A stretch of DNA of 64,000 bases from Paracoccaceae bacterium (GTDB lineage Bacteria; Pseudomonadota; Alphaproteobacteria; Rhodobacterales; Rhodobacteraceae), in the NCBI GenBank assembly GCA_022448925.1, contig JAKVCP010000007.1:1-64000 (forward strand). The letters run 5' to 3'. Both the position numbers and the translations under genes were made by a program. The notes under the pieces were generated by a model, which was not told where the DNA came from, did no database searches, and worked only from the letters and a program-made list of their open reading frames with translations. Below, in pieces: positions 36,707 to 45,684 of this stretch (its first letter is position 1; each line of letters opens with the position of its first letter).

Positions 36707-36735
36707 ATATGGGGGTTTGACGGCTGCGGTGCAAG
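36707..36735 (-). promoter_or_regulatory. RpoH (heat-shock sigma factor) type promoter of hslV
   Basis: On the reverse strand CTTGCA (36735-36730), a 15-base spacer and CCCCATAT (36714-36707) match the sigma-32 consensus well, especially the -10 box. Transcription would start near 36700, about 20 bases before the hslV ATG. HslVU is a known heat-shock protease, which agrees. Confidence 0.7.
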
Positions 36736-36750
36736 TCACAGCTGACGCGA

Positions 36751-36790
36751 CAAAAAACAAACCCCCGGTTTGCACAAGACAAACCAGGGG
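36751..36790 (-). terminator. Rho-independent terminator of trxA
   Basis: On the reverse strand an 11-base stem with one mismatch (36790-36780 with 36772-36762, seven-base loop) is followed by TTTGTTTTTT. It lies 24 bases past the trxA stop and just before the hslV promoter, separating the two units. Confidence 0.8.
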
Positions 36791-36813
36791 CTGCTACAGT
36801 GACGCGGCCTGGA

Positions 36814-37134
36814 TCAGATTGAGTCCTTGATCCAGCTTTGCAACGCAGCTTTGGGCGCGGCGCCCGCGCGGTTCGAGATCACCTGGCCGTCCTTGAAGAT
36901 GAACAGTGCAGGAATGCCCCGAACACCCATGGCTGCGGCCGCGTTCGGGTTTGAATCCACGTCGACCTTGGCAATCTTGACCTGGCCTTCCATCTCTGCC
37001 GACAACTCTTCCAAGGCTGGGCCGATCTGCTTGCAGGGACCGCACCATTCAGCCCAAAAATCCACCACTACGGGGATGTCGGACTCTTTCACTTCGGCGT
37101 CGAATGTCGCGTCTGTCACGGCAACTGTGGCCAT
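36814..37134 (-). CDS. trxA: Thioredoxin
   Basis: TrxA (106 aa) is the general cytosolic disulfide reductase. The active site [14 protein letters not shown] is near residues 27-40 with the Cys-Gly-Pro-Cys pair, and the cis-proline loop is [11 protein letters not shown] near 73. Length is standard. Start ATG 37134 is preceded by AAGGAGA, which decides it against the longer open frame upstream. It is the last gene of the run from tsaE through addA, with a possible promoter of its own overlapping the addA stop codon. Confidence 0.96.
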   Translation of the reverse strand: MATVAVTDATFDAEVKESDIPVVVDFWAEWCGPCKQIGPALEELSAEMEGQVKIAKVDVDSNPNAAAAMGVRGIPALFIFKDGQVISNRAGAAPKAALQSWIKDSI

Positions 37135-37182
37135 TTTGATGTCTCCTTGCGGCTGATGCGCGTATGTTGGGTCTGGACCGGG

Positions 37183-37211
37183 AACGTATGGAGCCGGGTG
37201 GCCGACGTCAA
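37183..37211 (-). promoter_or_regulatory. Candidate promoter of trxA
   Basis: On the reverse strand TTGACG (37211-37206), 17 bases, TACGTT (37188-37183). The -35 box overlaps the addA stop codon. It would let trxA be expressed separately from the repair genes. Confidence 0.4.
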
Positions 37212-40200
37212 GGCAGGCACACGTCTTGCAACGCATCGCTCACAAGCGCGTGTGGAAGCTGCATCAAACGGGGCGCTGCAGTCCACAGGATTGCCGTCTC
37301 TACGGAACGCTCGGGGTAGATCAACGACAGCGCCGCAGCATAGGCTCCCATCTGGCGCAAAACCCCGTCAGGGCAGCTTTGCGGCGCCTCGGGGATTGTG
37401 CGGTTGGTCTTGAAATCAATGACCAAAACCGAGGTTGGCGTGACAATCAGTCGGTCAACAGTTGCATGCAAGCGGCGGTTGCCAAGCTGTGGGACCAAGG
37501 CGGTCAGGGGCACCTCGGCCAGAACATCAGACGCAAAGATATGGGCCAAGGTGGGATCGCGAAGGACGCCAAGCGCCTCTGAAACAATCGCCGCTACATC
37601 GATCTGAGGACTGTAGACAGCATGTGATTCGACCAGCAGCGGCGCGATCTCGTCCCATTGGTCTTTCGGAGCGTCTGGCAGTGTTTCCAGCACATGATGC
37701 ACAAGCGTCCCACGGGCTTTGGCCAGATCAGTGTCATCGCCATCCGCGCCAGCAAGCGCCTTTGCACCACCCAGATCAGAGGCGCTGAGACTGTCCACCG
37801 ATGGCGCAACCAGGGGCGCCGGGCGCCGGTAGAACGCTGGCAAGACACTATCGGCTGCCTTTCTGGCAGGGGCAGCTTTCAAGGGCAGTCCAGACCAGTC
37901 AGCCTCGCCCAATTGCAGACCAGGCGCGTCGCCTTGATCTTCGAAGTCAAAAGTCTGGCGATGAGCATTGGCCCGCATCATTCCGGTCTGCACGCGGGTG
38001 TACCAATCCGTGCCTTTTGTTCCCAATGCGCCAGAGGCCGCGACAACCAGCCACTTCTCGGCCCGCGTCATAGCCACATACAACAGCCGGTCGCGTTCTC
38101 TCTCCATCGCCTGTTTCACGGTTTCGGTCAGGTCACGCTGCAGGTCGGGCATGCTGTCATTGATCTGCCGCCAGTGCACCCGGTCGCCATTTGTCAGCAA
38201 TCGCTGCTTCAATTTTGAATCGGCCGGTCCGCAGTCAGGCAGGATCACAATCGGTGCCTCAAGCCCCTTGGCCCCATGCACAGTCATGACCCGCACCCGG
38301 TCACCCGCGCTGTCCAGTTGCCGCTTGATTTCCAGATCGTCGGTCTGCATCCAACCCAGAAAGCCTGTCAGACTGGGCACTTCAGTGCGCTCATAGGCCA
38401 AGGCTTGCTGCAACAGCGCATCGATTCCGTCCTGCGCTTCTTCGCCCAGCCGCCCCAGCAAAAGACGACGGCCATCATGGCGGGTCAGGATGCGTTCGAT
38501 CAGGTCGTAAGGACGCAGAAAATCAGTTTGCGCCAAAAGATCGTCCAGCACAGTCAACACCTCGGGGAAATCGGCCTTGCGGGCCCGCAACCCCTGCCAC
38601 AGGTACCTTTCCGTGCGCCTATGGGCGAGATCAAAAAGCTGCTGCTCGCTCCAACCAAAGAGTGGCGATTTCAACACCACGGCCAGCGACAGATCGTCCT
38701 CGGGTGTGGCCAAAAAGCTGAGCAAAGCGCCGATGTCGCGCACGGCCAGCTCTGCCATGACTTTCAATCGATCCGCACCGGCAATCGGAAGCCCCTGCTG
38801 CTTGCACGCGCGGATGATTTCTTTGAACAACCGCGAGCGCTTGCGCACCAGGATCAGGAAGTCACCGGCGGTGACAGGCCTTGCCTCATAAGTGCCGCTG
38901 TGACCGACCTCGGCAGGCAGGGGTGTTCCGGCTTCGATTGTTTCACGCATGAACGAGGCAATCCGACGCGCCAAGACAACCGTGTGGTGCTGCGCGCCGA
39001 TTCGGTCGACCGGAGCGAACCAATCTTCTTCACCTTCAGGTGCGGGATCCTTGACATCCACCACTGGCCACAGATCAACACGTCCCGGCATCTGGTCTTT
39101 GAAGGCGCGGTGCAGGCTGTCGCTGCCCAAACCATTGTCGGGCGTGATGTTGAAGGTGGTATCCACCGCTTCAAGGATCGGGGCAGCGGAACGAAACGAA
39201 TACTCAAGGGTCTGATCAACAAAGGGCACTTGCACCTGAGCGTGACGCGCCCTGAAATCCTCTTTCATCCGATCAAACTCGCGCGGGTCAGCCCCCTGGA
39301 ACGAATAGATCGACTGCTTCTTGTCTCCGACCACGAAGATCGTACGGGTCACACCGCCGCGTGCGCCTTCGCCCGAGGTGAACTCAGCCGCGAGTCGTTC
39401 AATCACCTGCCACTGCACCGGGCTTGTGTCCTGTGCCTCGTCCACCAGGATGTGATCAATGCCGCCATCCAGGCGAAACAGCACCCATTCCGCTACGGCC
39501 GGATCTCGCAACAGGGCATTGGTCTTGTCGATCAGGTCGTCGAAGTCCAACCAGCCTCTGTGCATCTTGGCAGCCTCGTACCGAGGCAGAAAGGCCCTGG
39601 CGAAACGATACAACACCAGATCACGGGTCACCGCCGAAAGCCCAAGCCTGTGACGCCTGCCCGTCTCGACGCGCGCCATCAAGTCGTTGAGCCGCGGCAT
39701 CACGGAGGCCATTGCGCCTTGCCTCAGCGCCTTGGTTGGAACGTTGCCAATCTTGGCTGAAAACGGGTCTTTTGTATTTACACCAAACAGAAACACGTTT
39801 TCGAGGATGGACAAAGCCGATTGGGCAGAGGTGTCGACCCCCTCCAACGCATGGGCAACCTTCTGATCATTGCGTGATCCCTGCGCGCACAGCGCCTGGA
39901 CCTCTTGAAGGAACTGATCTTCACCCGGCGGCAGGATCTGCGCCAGCAGCGCCTCTTGGGTAAGCCCCTTTGGCACATCATAAGCCGCACGCAGGTCGCT
40001 TTCGGTCAGCGGCTCTGCAAAGGCACCCCGGTTTGCCACGATCTCGGCCAGCAGACCGTCAATATCGTCGTCGGTCACATACGCTGCGAGGCCCGCAACC
40101 AGTTCAGCTTCGGGTCCGTCAGCCATTGCTGTGACCAACTCTTCGCGCAAGAGATCGGCGGCACGGTCTTCTATCTCGCTGAACTGTGGGCTGACGCCCG

Positions 40201-40612
40201 CCTCAAGGGGAAAGCGGCGCAATAGTGCCGAACAAAACGAGTGAATTGTCTGAATGCGCAGGCCGCCTGGGGTCTCGATTGCGCGGGCAAACAATGTGCG
40301 CGCCGTCTTCAAAAAGTCCCCAGACAACTGCGACGGCACGCCAAGGCGCAACAGTTCGTCCCGCAACGGTTGGTCGGCCAGCATCGCCCAACCGCCCAAT
40401 CGTTTGAACAAGCGGTTCTGCATCTCGGTTGCCGCGGCCTTGGTATATGTCAGGCACAGGATGTTCTGCGGCTCGACCCCATCCAGAAGCAACCGCGCCA
40501 CGCGGTCAGTCAAAACGCGGGTCTTGCCGGACCCGGCGTTGGCGGACAGCCAGGTTGAAACATCCGGGCGCGCAGCATCCACCTGCCGCTGTGTGGCAGC
40601 ATCGCGGATCAC
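37208..40612 (-). CDS. addA: Double-strand break repair helicase-nuclease AddA
   Basis: AddA (1134 aa with the start chosen) is the UvrD-type 3'-5' helicase and nuclease half of AddAB, the alphaproteobacterial counterpart of RecBCD. Walker A is [13 protein letters not shown] near residue 22, followed by [29 protein letters not shown] is the Walker B region near 395; [15 protein letters not shown] is helicase motif V. The RecB-type nuclease site [10 protein letters not shown] is near the C-terminus. I chose GTG 40612 because it overlaps the addB stop as GTGA and gives the usual N-terminus; ATG 40651 would add 13 residues inside addB. Confidence 0.95.
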   Translation of the reverse strand: MIRDAATQRQVDAARPDVSTWLSANAGSGKTRVLTDRVARLLLDGVEPQNILCLTYTKAAATEMQNRLFKRLGGWAMLADQPLRDELLRLGVPSQLSGDFLKTARTLFARAIETPGGLRIQTIHSFCSALLRRFPLEAGVSPQFSEIEDRAADLLREELVTAMADGPEAELVAGLAAYVTDDDIDGLLAEIVANRGAFAEPLTESDLRAAYDVPKGLTQEALLAQILPPGEDQFLQEVQALCAQGSRNDQKVAHALEGVDTSAQSALSILENVFLFGVNTKDPFSAKIGNVPTKALRQGAMASVMPRLNDLMARVETGRRHRLGLSAVTRDLVLYRFARAFLPRYEAAKMHRGWLDFDDLIDKTNALLRDPAVAEWVLFRLDGGIDHILVDEAQDTSPVQWQVIERLAAEFTSGEGARGGVTRTIFVVGDKKQSIYSFQGADPREFDRMKEDFRARHAQVQVPFVDQTLEYSFRSAAPILEAVDTTFNITPDNGLGSDSLHRAFKDQMPGRVDLWPVVDVKDPAPEGEEDWFAPVDRIGAQHHTVVLARRIASFMRETIEAGTPLPAEVGHSGTYEARPVTAGDFLILVRKRSRLFKEIIRACKQQGLPIAGADRLKVMAELAVRDIGALLSFLATPEDDLSLAVVLKSPLFGWSEQQLFDLAHRRTERYLWQGLRARKADFPEVLTVLDDLLAQTDFLRPYDLIERILTRHDGRRLLLGRLGEEAQDGIDALLQQALAYERTEVPSLTGFLGWMQTDDLEIKRQLDSAGDRVRVMTVHGAKGLEAPIVILPDCGPADSKLKQRLLTNGDRVHWRQINDSMPDLQRDLTETVKQAMERERDRLLYVAMTRAEKWLVVAASGALGTKGTDWYTRVQTGMMRANAHRQTFDFEDQGDAPGLQLGEADWSGLPLKAAPARKAADSVLPAFYRRPAPLVAPSVDSLSASDLGGAKALAGADGDDTDLAKARGTLVHHVLETLPDAPKDQWDEIAPLLVESHAVYSPQIDVAAIVSEALGVLRDPTLAHIFASDVLAEVPLTALVPQLGNRRLHATVDRLIVTPTSVLVIDFKTNRTIPEAPQSCPDGVLRQMGAYAAALSLIYPERSVETAILWTAAPRLMQLPHALVSDALQDVCLP

Positions 40613-43539
40613 GTCAGCCTCTCCAGCTTGGGCATTTCGGTGATATCCCATTCCCCATAGCGCGCCAATTGATCATAGTCAGACACCTCATCGTCCTTGA
40701 ACATGGCACGACGTGCAGAAAACCCGTTGGGTGCGGCCCTGTAGTGAGCAATCAGCCGCTTGAATTCATCCCAGACCTGACTTGGAGACAAATCGTCCAA
40801 TGGGGCGGGCACCGCTTTGGGCGACCGCGCAAGAGACAGGTACTGCGCTGTCAGAACCGGATGGGGCCCCAGTTTGTCGAAAGCGCCTTCCTCGGCCATC
40901 GCCGCCTCAAGAAGCAATTGTTTGTCAAAGTGCTTCTGTTCCTTGGCTGTAGGGGCGGCACCGGTCTTGTAGTCGTAAAGAAGCACCTGCCCCAGCGCAT
41001 CCAGGTCAATCCGATCAGCCTTGGCTGTCAGCGTGAAGTCCAGATCGCCCAGATAAGCCTTGCCGCTGACTTCGAATCCGGCAGGGTCAGCCGCCAAGCG
41101 GCGTTCAGCCTCTGTCGTGACGAACCACTCAGCGACGCGATCAAGCCGTGCCAACCAAAGATGACGATGCACAGGCCAGGGAATCTGTTCCCAAATCAGG
41201 GTCTGGCCCTGCGCCATCAGGTGCGCCTGTGTTTCACCGCGACCACGAACAAACTTTTCAAGGATGTCATGAATCACGATGCCCCGTGCAAGGGCATCTG
41301 CCTGCCGTTGCAGCGGCTCAAGCGGCCTGAGGCGCAACACATGCCGGGCGTAGATCGCATAAGGGTCGCGGATCAGGCGCTTGATTTCCGTCACGCTCAG
41401 GCGCGCGGGACGGCTGATCGCAGGTGGTGCAGGCGACGGCCGTGCCGCGGCAGGTACGTCCCGGGGGGCATCCAAAGCACGGGCCAGGGCCAGCCACTCA
41501 GCCCCGCGCTGGCGCATCTTGCCCAGTGCCTCGGGCCCATTGCGGTCCGGCAGGCCGCTCATCAAGTTGGTCAGTCGGTTCAACCAACGCGAGGGCACAC
41601 TTTCCGCATCTTCTGTTTTGACAGAGCGTGTCAGCCAGACCTTTGGGCCCGCAAGCGCCTGTTGGAAATCATGCGCTGACAGCCCAACGCGTCTTTCAGG
41701 CAAAAGCATGCCAGCGTCTGATCGCATCTTGCGATTGAGCCATGGGTCGGCACCGGGCAACTCGGGCCAGCTGCCTTCGTTCAAACTGCCCAGGATCAGA
41801 AGCTCAGCCCCCATGACGCGGGCCTCAAGTGTGCCCCAGATCAGGATGTCGGGGTGCGGTGCGTCCCGGTCCCGCAACTCTTCACCCGCAAGAATTGCTC
41901 CGAATAAATCCGCATAGTCGCGCGCATCCATGTCGCCGCCAGCTCCGGCCTCGGCAATCAGGTCGTCCACCACCGATCGGGCTTTTTGCCCCGCTTTCTG
42001 TTGCCACAGCTCTCCTGCACCTGCACCACTGCTGCCCCGCGCAATTCGCTCTGATTTGTCGACATGCGCCAGCACCCGATGTGTCAGCGGACAGGTCTGC
42101 GTAAGCACCGGCCCAAGAAAACAACGGATGACCCATTCCCCCCATCCTGCAATCCCCCGCGCAGTGGCCCAGTCCCGTATCCGGGCGCGGTCGGGAAACG
42201 GCCACCCTTTGCGACGGATCATCAACTCAAGATCACGGGTGTGCAGCAAGTGCAGGTTCCGGTTCGCTCCAGAGTGCGTGAGCGGATGCTTGAGCAGTGT
42301 CAGAAGCGTCTCTGCCGTCAAGGTGCTGCTGTCCAATGCTGCAACGTGTCGCAGAAACCGGCCGGGTGGCGTCAGGTGCATCGGTACGCCCGCGCTGTCG
42401 TCGGGCAAAATTCCCCACCGATCAAGTGCCGCCGTCACCTGCCGCGTCAGCATTCGATCCGGCGTGATAAGTGCGGCCGTCTGCCCGTCTTCTGCTGCTT
42501 TTCGCAGGCGCAGAGCAATGGCCAGCGCCTCTTCCCTGGACGACGCCGCCTCAACCAGGGTCAGGTCATCTACCACAGCATCCAGCTGCGGCAGGGCTGG
42601 CCCCTCGGCCAACCACCGGTCAGTGACAGGCGCGGGACGCAACGCCAATGAGACCAATTGGTTGCGCCCAGGGGACGGAGGCGCTGTATCGGTCCAGGAC
42701 GCGACGTCTTGCGGCATGATCTGCATGTCATGCAACAGTCGGGCAAAGCGGAATTGCGGATGATCCTCCTCCGCCAGACCCATGCCGGACTTGCGCAGTG
42801 GGGCGCTCAGCTGATCCCAAACTGCCTGCGGCATGTCAAAATCAAATCCCGGCAGCACTACCGCGCCCTGCGGAAGCTTTGCGACCGCCCGCATCAGCAG
42901 GGCCGTGGTGCCGCGTGATCCTGTTGATCCGGCCAAGATCACCGGATCTTGTGGTGGGTGCGACTTCCAGGACCTGATCGTGGCCTCGACCGCCAGACGC
43001 TGCCAACCCGCGCGATCCGGGACTGCGCTGTCTTCAAAAAAGCCTGAGACAATGTTCAAAAAACTCTGGGCGCGCGCCCAATGGCCTGACTGATCCGTGA
43101 CATCCAGAGCCGCAATATCGTCCGGCGTCGTTCCTTCGCCCCGCATTTCTTCCATCAGATCTGCAAGCGACTGGGCCAAATCATAGGCCGAGGCCCGCGC
43201 CGCCAGGTCGGGCTGAACATCCAACAGCGCCCGCACCAGCTCTGCCAGTTCTAGCCGCCGTCGCAGCGCCGGCACCGGACGTGGCAGACGCGCCCGCACC
43301 AACGGGTCAGCCACATCAGTCAGCAACTCAATCCGCGGCAGGAACACCGCATCGGCCCCGTCAAACAGTGCGCGCAACCGGCGACGCATCCGTTCGGTAT
43401 TCACGATAACCCGGACACGCGCCAAGGCCTCGGGCGGGTGCCCAGCAGTGCGCAAAAGCAGGCCCTGCATCAGGGCTTTGGGAAAATCAACGCCCGACGG
43501 CAAAGCGAACACCCGAGATGCGATTTGCGGATCAAACAT
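40609..43539 (-). CDS. addB: Double-strand break repair protein AddB
   Basis: AddB (976 aa) is the second subunit of AddAB. It resembles a degenerate UvrD-type helicase fused to a C-terminal RecB-like nuclease, and in characterised enzymes it helps recognise Chi-like sites. The nuclease signature QVLLYDYKTGAAPT lies near residue 890, and a LSVTEIKRLIRDPYAIYARHVL block before it is typical of the nuclease domain start. LILGSLNEGSWPE near 585 corresponds to a helicase motif. It overlaps murU by eight bases at its start and addA by four at its end. Confidence 0.94.
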   Translation of the reverse strand: MFDPQIASRVFALPSGVDFPKALMQGLLLRTAGHPPEALARVRVIVNTERMRRRLRALFDGADAVFLPRIELLTDVADPLVRARLPRPVPALRRRLELAELVRALLDVQPDLAARASAYDLAQSLADLMEEMRGEGTTPDDIAALDVTDQSGHWARAQSFLNIVSGFFEDSAVPDRAGWQRLAVEATIRSWKSHPPQDPVILAGSTGSRGTTALLMRAVAKLPQGAVVLPGFDFDMPQAVWDQLSAPLRKSGMGLAEEDHPQFRFARLLHDMQIMPQDVASWTDTAPPSPGRNQLVSLALRPAPVTDRWLAEGPALPQLDAVVDDLTLVEAASSREEALAIALRLRKAAEDGQTAALITPDRMLTRQVTAALDRWGILPDDSAGVPMHLTPPGRFLRHVAALDSSTLTAETLLTLLKHPLTHSGANRNLHLLHTRDLELMIRRKGWPFPDRARIRDWATARGIAGWGEWVIRCFLGPVLTQTCPLTHRVLAHVDKSERIARGSSGAGAGELWQQKAGQKARSVVDDLIAEAGAGGDMDARDYADLFGAILAGEELRDRDAPHPDILIWGTLEARVMGAELLILGSLNEGSWPELPGADPWLNRKMRSDAGMLLPERRVGLSAHDFQQALAGPKVWLTRSVKTEDAESVPSRWLNRLTNLMSGLPDRNGPEALGKMRQRGAEWLALARALDAPRDVPAAARPSPAPPAISRPARLSVTEIKRLIRDPYAIYARHVLRLRPLEPLQRQADALARGIVIHDILEKFVRGRGETQAHLMAQGQTLIWEQIPWPVHRHLWLARLDRVAEWFVTTEAERRLAADPAGFEVSGKAYLGDLDFTLTAKADRIDLDALGQVLLYDYKTGAAPTAKEQKHFDKQLLLEAAMAEEGAFDKLGPHPVLTAQYLSLARSPKAVPAPLDDLSPSQVWDEFKRLIAHYRAAPNGFSARRAMFKDDEVSDYDQLARYGEWDITEMPKLERLT

Positions 43540-44215
43540 CAGCGCCCCTCAGCATGTTTTCAGCCAATGGAATTCCGCCTGGATGACCGACATCACACCA
43601 GGTTCCTGGGTAGATTACGCCAAAAAGACGCCCCGACGCCAACATCCGGTCCCAGATCAAGTTGAGTGAGAAGACCTCTTGCGGCTCAACTGAAACAGCA
43701 TCCGTCTTGAGGATCTGAACGCCGGTGTAAACAAGCCCCGGACCCCGGCTGAGATGACCATCCCGCGTCATCAAAAAATCCCCCTGCGTCAACCGACCTA
43801 CAGCCCGGTCATGGGCAACACAGACCAAAAGGGCATCCATGACCGCGGGCCGCCATGCTGCTTTGGCAACCTCAAGCGGATTCGGCCCGTGCCAGACCGC
43901 ATCAGTGTTCATGGTGAAAACCTCAGGCGCCTGCAACAGCGGCAAGGCAGCTTTTAGCCCGCCACCAGTATCAAGAATTTGGGATGCCTCATGGGAAATC
44001 ATGACATCACGGCCTTTGACGGCGTCGGCAATCTGTTCCCCCAAATAATGCGTGTTGACCACCCGGCGCGGCACTCTGGCCGCGTCGGCCAGGACAAGCG
44101 CATGCTCAAGCAGGCTGCGCCCGGCGATCTGTATCAATGGCTTGGGTATGTTGCGGGTCAACGGCGCCATCCGGGTGCCAAACCCTGCGGCAAACAGCAT
44201 TACGGCATCGGGCAT
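43532..44215 (-). CDS. murU: N-acetylmuramate-1-phosphate uridylyltransferase (MurU type)
   Basis: MurU (227 aa) makes UDP-MurNAc from MurNAc-1-phosphate in the peptidoglycan recycling route first described in Pseudomonas. The nucleotidyltransferase signature AAGFGTRMAPLTRNIPKPLI is at about 9-28 and the metal-site MNTDAVW is near 101. The assignment to MurU rather than to another sugar nucleotidyltransferase rests on the adjacent amgK-like kinase gene, which overlaps it by 16 bases. The final residues overlap addB. Confidence 0.87.
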   Translation of the reverse strand: MPDAVMLFAAGFGTRMAPLTRNIPKPLIQIAGRSLLEHALVLADAARVPRRVVNTHYLGEQIADAVKGRDVMISHEASQILDTGGGLKAALPLLQAPEVFTMNTDAVWHGPNPLEVAKAAWRPAVMDALLVCVAHDRAVGRLTQGDFLMTRDGHLSRGPGLVYTGVQILKTDAVSVEPQEVFSLNLIWDRMLASGRLFGVIYPGTWCDVGHPGGIPLAENMLRGADV

Positions 44216-45180
44216 CCGGACCTCAAATAACTGAGATGAGTAGCCGTTGGCACAGGCAGGACACGGCTGAGAAAGGCCCGGAGGTCATGCATGGCGGGAT
44301 GGGCCAGGTCTGTCTGCAAATGGGACCAGACGCGGGGTATCAGATCAATGTAACGAGGTTTGCCTGCGACCTGTGCGAGCCGTGCAAAAACCCCAAGAAT
44401 GCGCAGGTTTCGCTGCACGCCGCACACGGCCAAAGCTGCACCAAAATCTGGCGTTGGGTCACCGCCGAAGTAGCTTTCGATCGCGGCCTGGGCGGCCGCA
44501 GCTGAGACATCTCGCCGGGCGTCGCGGATCAATGAAGCAAGATCATAAGCCCGATGCCCGATCAAGGCGTCCTGAAAGTCCAGCAGGCCCAACTGCCGGA
44601 TGCCCGACCGATCCGGCAGCCAAATCAGGTTTTCAGCATGAAAATCGCGCAGAACGAGGACGTCTGATACCGGCGCATATGCGTCGATCGCCGTGGCGAC
44701 CAGCTCGGCACTGCGTGCGGCAGTCTCAGCCGCGGCAGCCGGATCGGCAACGTAATACACAAAGGCCAGATCCGTCGCCTGCCCCAAAGTCGCAGCCGAA
44801 GCCCGGGTCAACCCTTTGGGCGGAGGGCATTGATGCAAATGGGCCAAAAGTTCGCCGGCGGCACGATACAGGTTTAGCTCGACATCGGGGTCGCCATCAC
44901 AAAGCCGCGCAACCAGGCGGTCACCGAAATCCTCGGACAGCAACAAACCCTGGTCTGGATCTGTCGCCAAAATCATGGGCGCGCTGCACCCAGAGGCGTC
45001 AAGGTATCGCGCCAAACGCGCAAATAATTCCACATCTCCATGAGGATCATGCATCAGAACAGCGTGCCCTGCAGGCCCGGACAAACGCTCATATCGCCGG
45101 CTTGACGCATCGCCGGCAAGCGGCATGCTTTCGGCTGCGCCCCAGCCAGCCCTGTCCAAAAAGGAACACACCGGGTTCAT
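44200..45180 (-). CDS. amgK: Anomeric MurNAc/GlcNAc kinase (AmgK), aminoglycoside phosphotransferase fold
   Basis: AmgK (326 aa) phosphorylates MurNAc at C1, supplying MurU, and so bypasses de novo UDP-MurNAc synthesis. The kinase fold is shown by MPLAGDASSRRYERL near 19 (nucleotide loop), VLVLRDFHAENLIWL near 174 (catalytic loop with Asp and Asn), and LGLLDFQDALIGHRAYDLASLI near 195 (metal-binding Asp). It overlaps tsaE by four bases. The tsaE-amgK-murU order is frequent in Alphaproteobacteria. Confidence 0.87.
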   Translation of the reverse strand: MNPVCSFLDRAGWGAAESMPLAGDASSRRYERLSGPAGHAVLMHDPHGDVELFARLARYLDASGCSAPMILATDPDQGLLLSEDFGDRLVARLCDGDPDVELNLYRAAGELLAHLHQCPPPKGLTRASAATLGQATDLAFVYYVADPAAAAETAARSAELVATAIDAYAPVSDVLVLRDFHAENLIWLPDRSGIRQLGLLDFQDALIGHRAYDLASLIRDARRDVSAAAAQAAIESYFGGDPTPDFGAALAVCGVQRNLRILGVFARLAQVAGKPRYIDLIPRVWSHLQTDLAHPAMHDLRAFLSRVLPVPTATHLSYLRSGCPMP

Positions 45181-45644
45181 TGGAAAAATCCAGCCAGCCG
45201 CTGATGCCAGGTCTGATCTGTACTGGACAGACTCACCTGACGGGCTGTGCCCTCTTTGACAAGTTCAAACGAAATCTGCAAAGCATTGCCCGGCGCCATA
45301 TCACCAAGACGGTCAGGCCACTCTACAAGGCACAGCGCCGTTTCCATCGCGTCCACCACACCAAGCTCGTCTACCTGATCGGGACTGTCCAACCGATACA
45401 AATCCGTATGCCAGATTTCGAACTCAGCCGTGTCATAGACCTGCACCAAGGTAAAAGTCGGCGAGGGAATATCCTCGGGGGTCTGCAGCAAGGCCAGAAT
45501 GACATGGCGTGCAAAATGTGTTTTGCCGGCGCCGATCCCGCCCTCAAGCAACACAGTGTCACCCGGCCCAAGAGCAGGGGCCAGCCGCCCGGCCAAATCA
45601 GCCGACGCCGCTTCGTCGAGAACAAGATGCGCAATATCGGGCAT
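45177..45644 (-). CDS. tsaE: tRNA t6A modification ATPase TsaE
   Basis: TsaE (155 aa) is the ATPase that supports TsaD and TsaB in making N6-threonylcarbamoyladenosine at position 37 of ANN-decoding tRNAs. Walker A is LEGGIGAGKTHFAR near residue 35, FTLVQVYD with the conserved Thr follows, and the HTDLYRL block is near 98. TsaD is encoded at 57750 in the same window. The start at 45644 gives a standard N-terminus. It lies 41 bases downstream of the PAS protein gene. Confidence 0.93.
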   Translation of the reverse strand: MPDIAHLVLDEAASADLAGRLAPALGPGDTVLLEGGIGAGKTHFARHVILALLQTPEDIPSPTFTLVQVYDTAEFEIWHTDLYRLDSPDQVDELGVVDAMETALCLVEWPDRLGDMAPGNALQISFELVKEGTARQVSLSSTDQTWHQRLAGFFQ

Positions 45645-45684
45645 GGTGCAACAGTACCTTGGTCACAGGTGGCTGCAAGCGGGT

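Noticed and set aside
38276-39760. A 494-codon rightward frame in the addA region
   Set aside because: Antisense to addA, whose helicase motifs are intact; no motif of its own.
40613-40651. ATG 40651 as the start of addA
   Set aside because: GTG 40612 forms a GTGA overlap with the addB stop and gives the usual N-terminus of the family.
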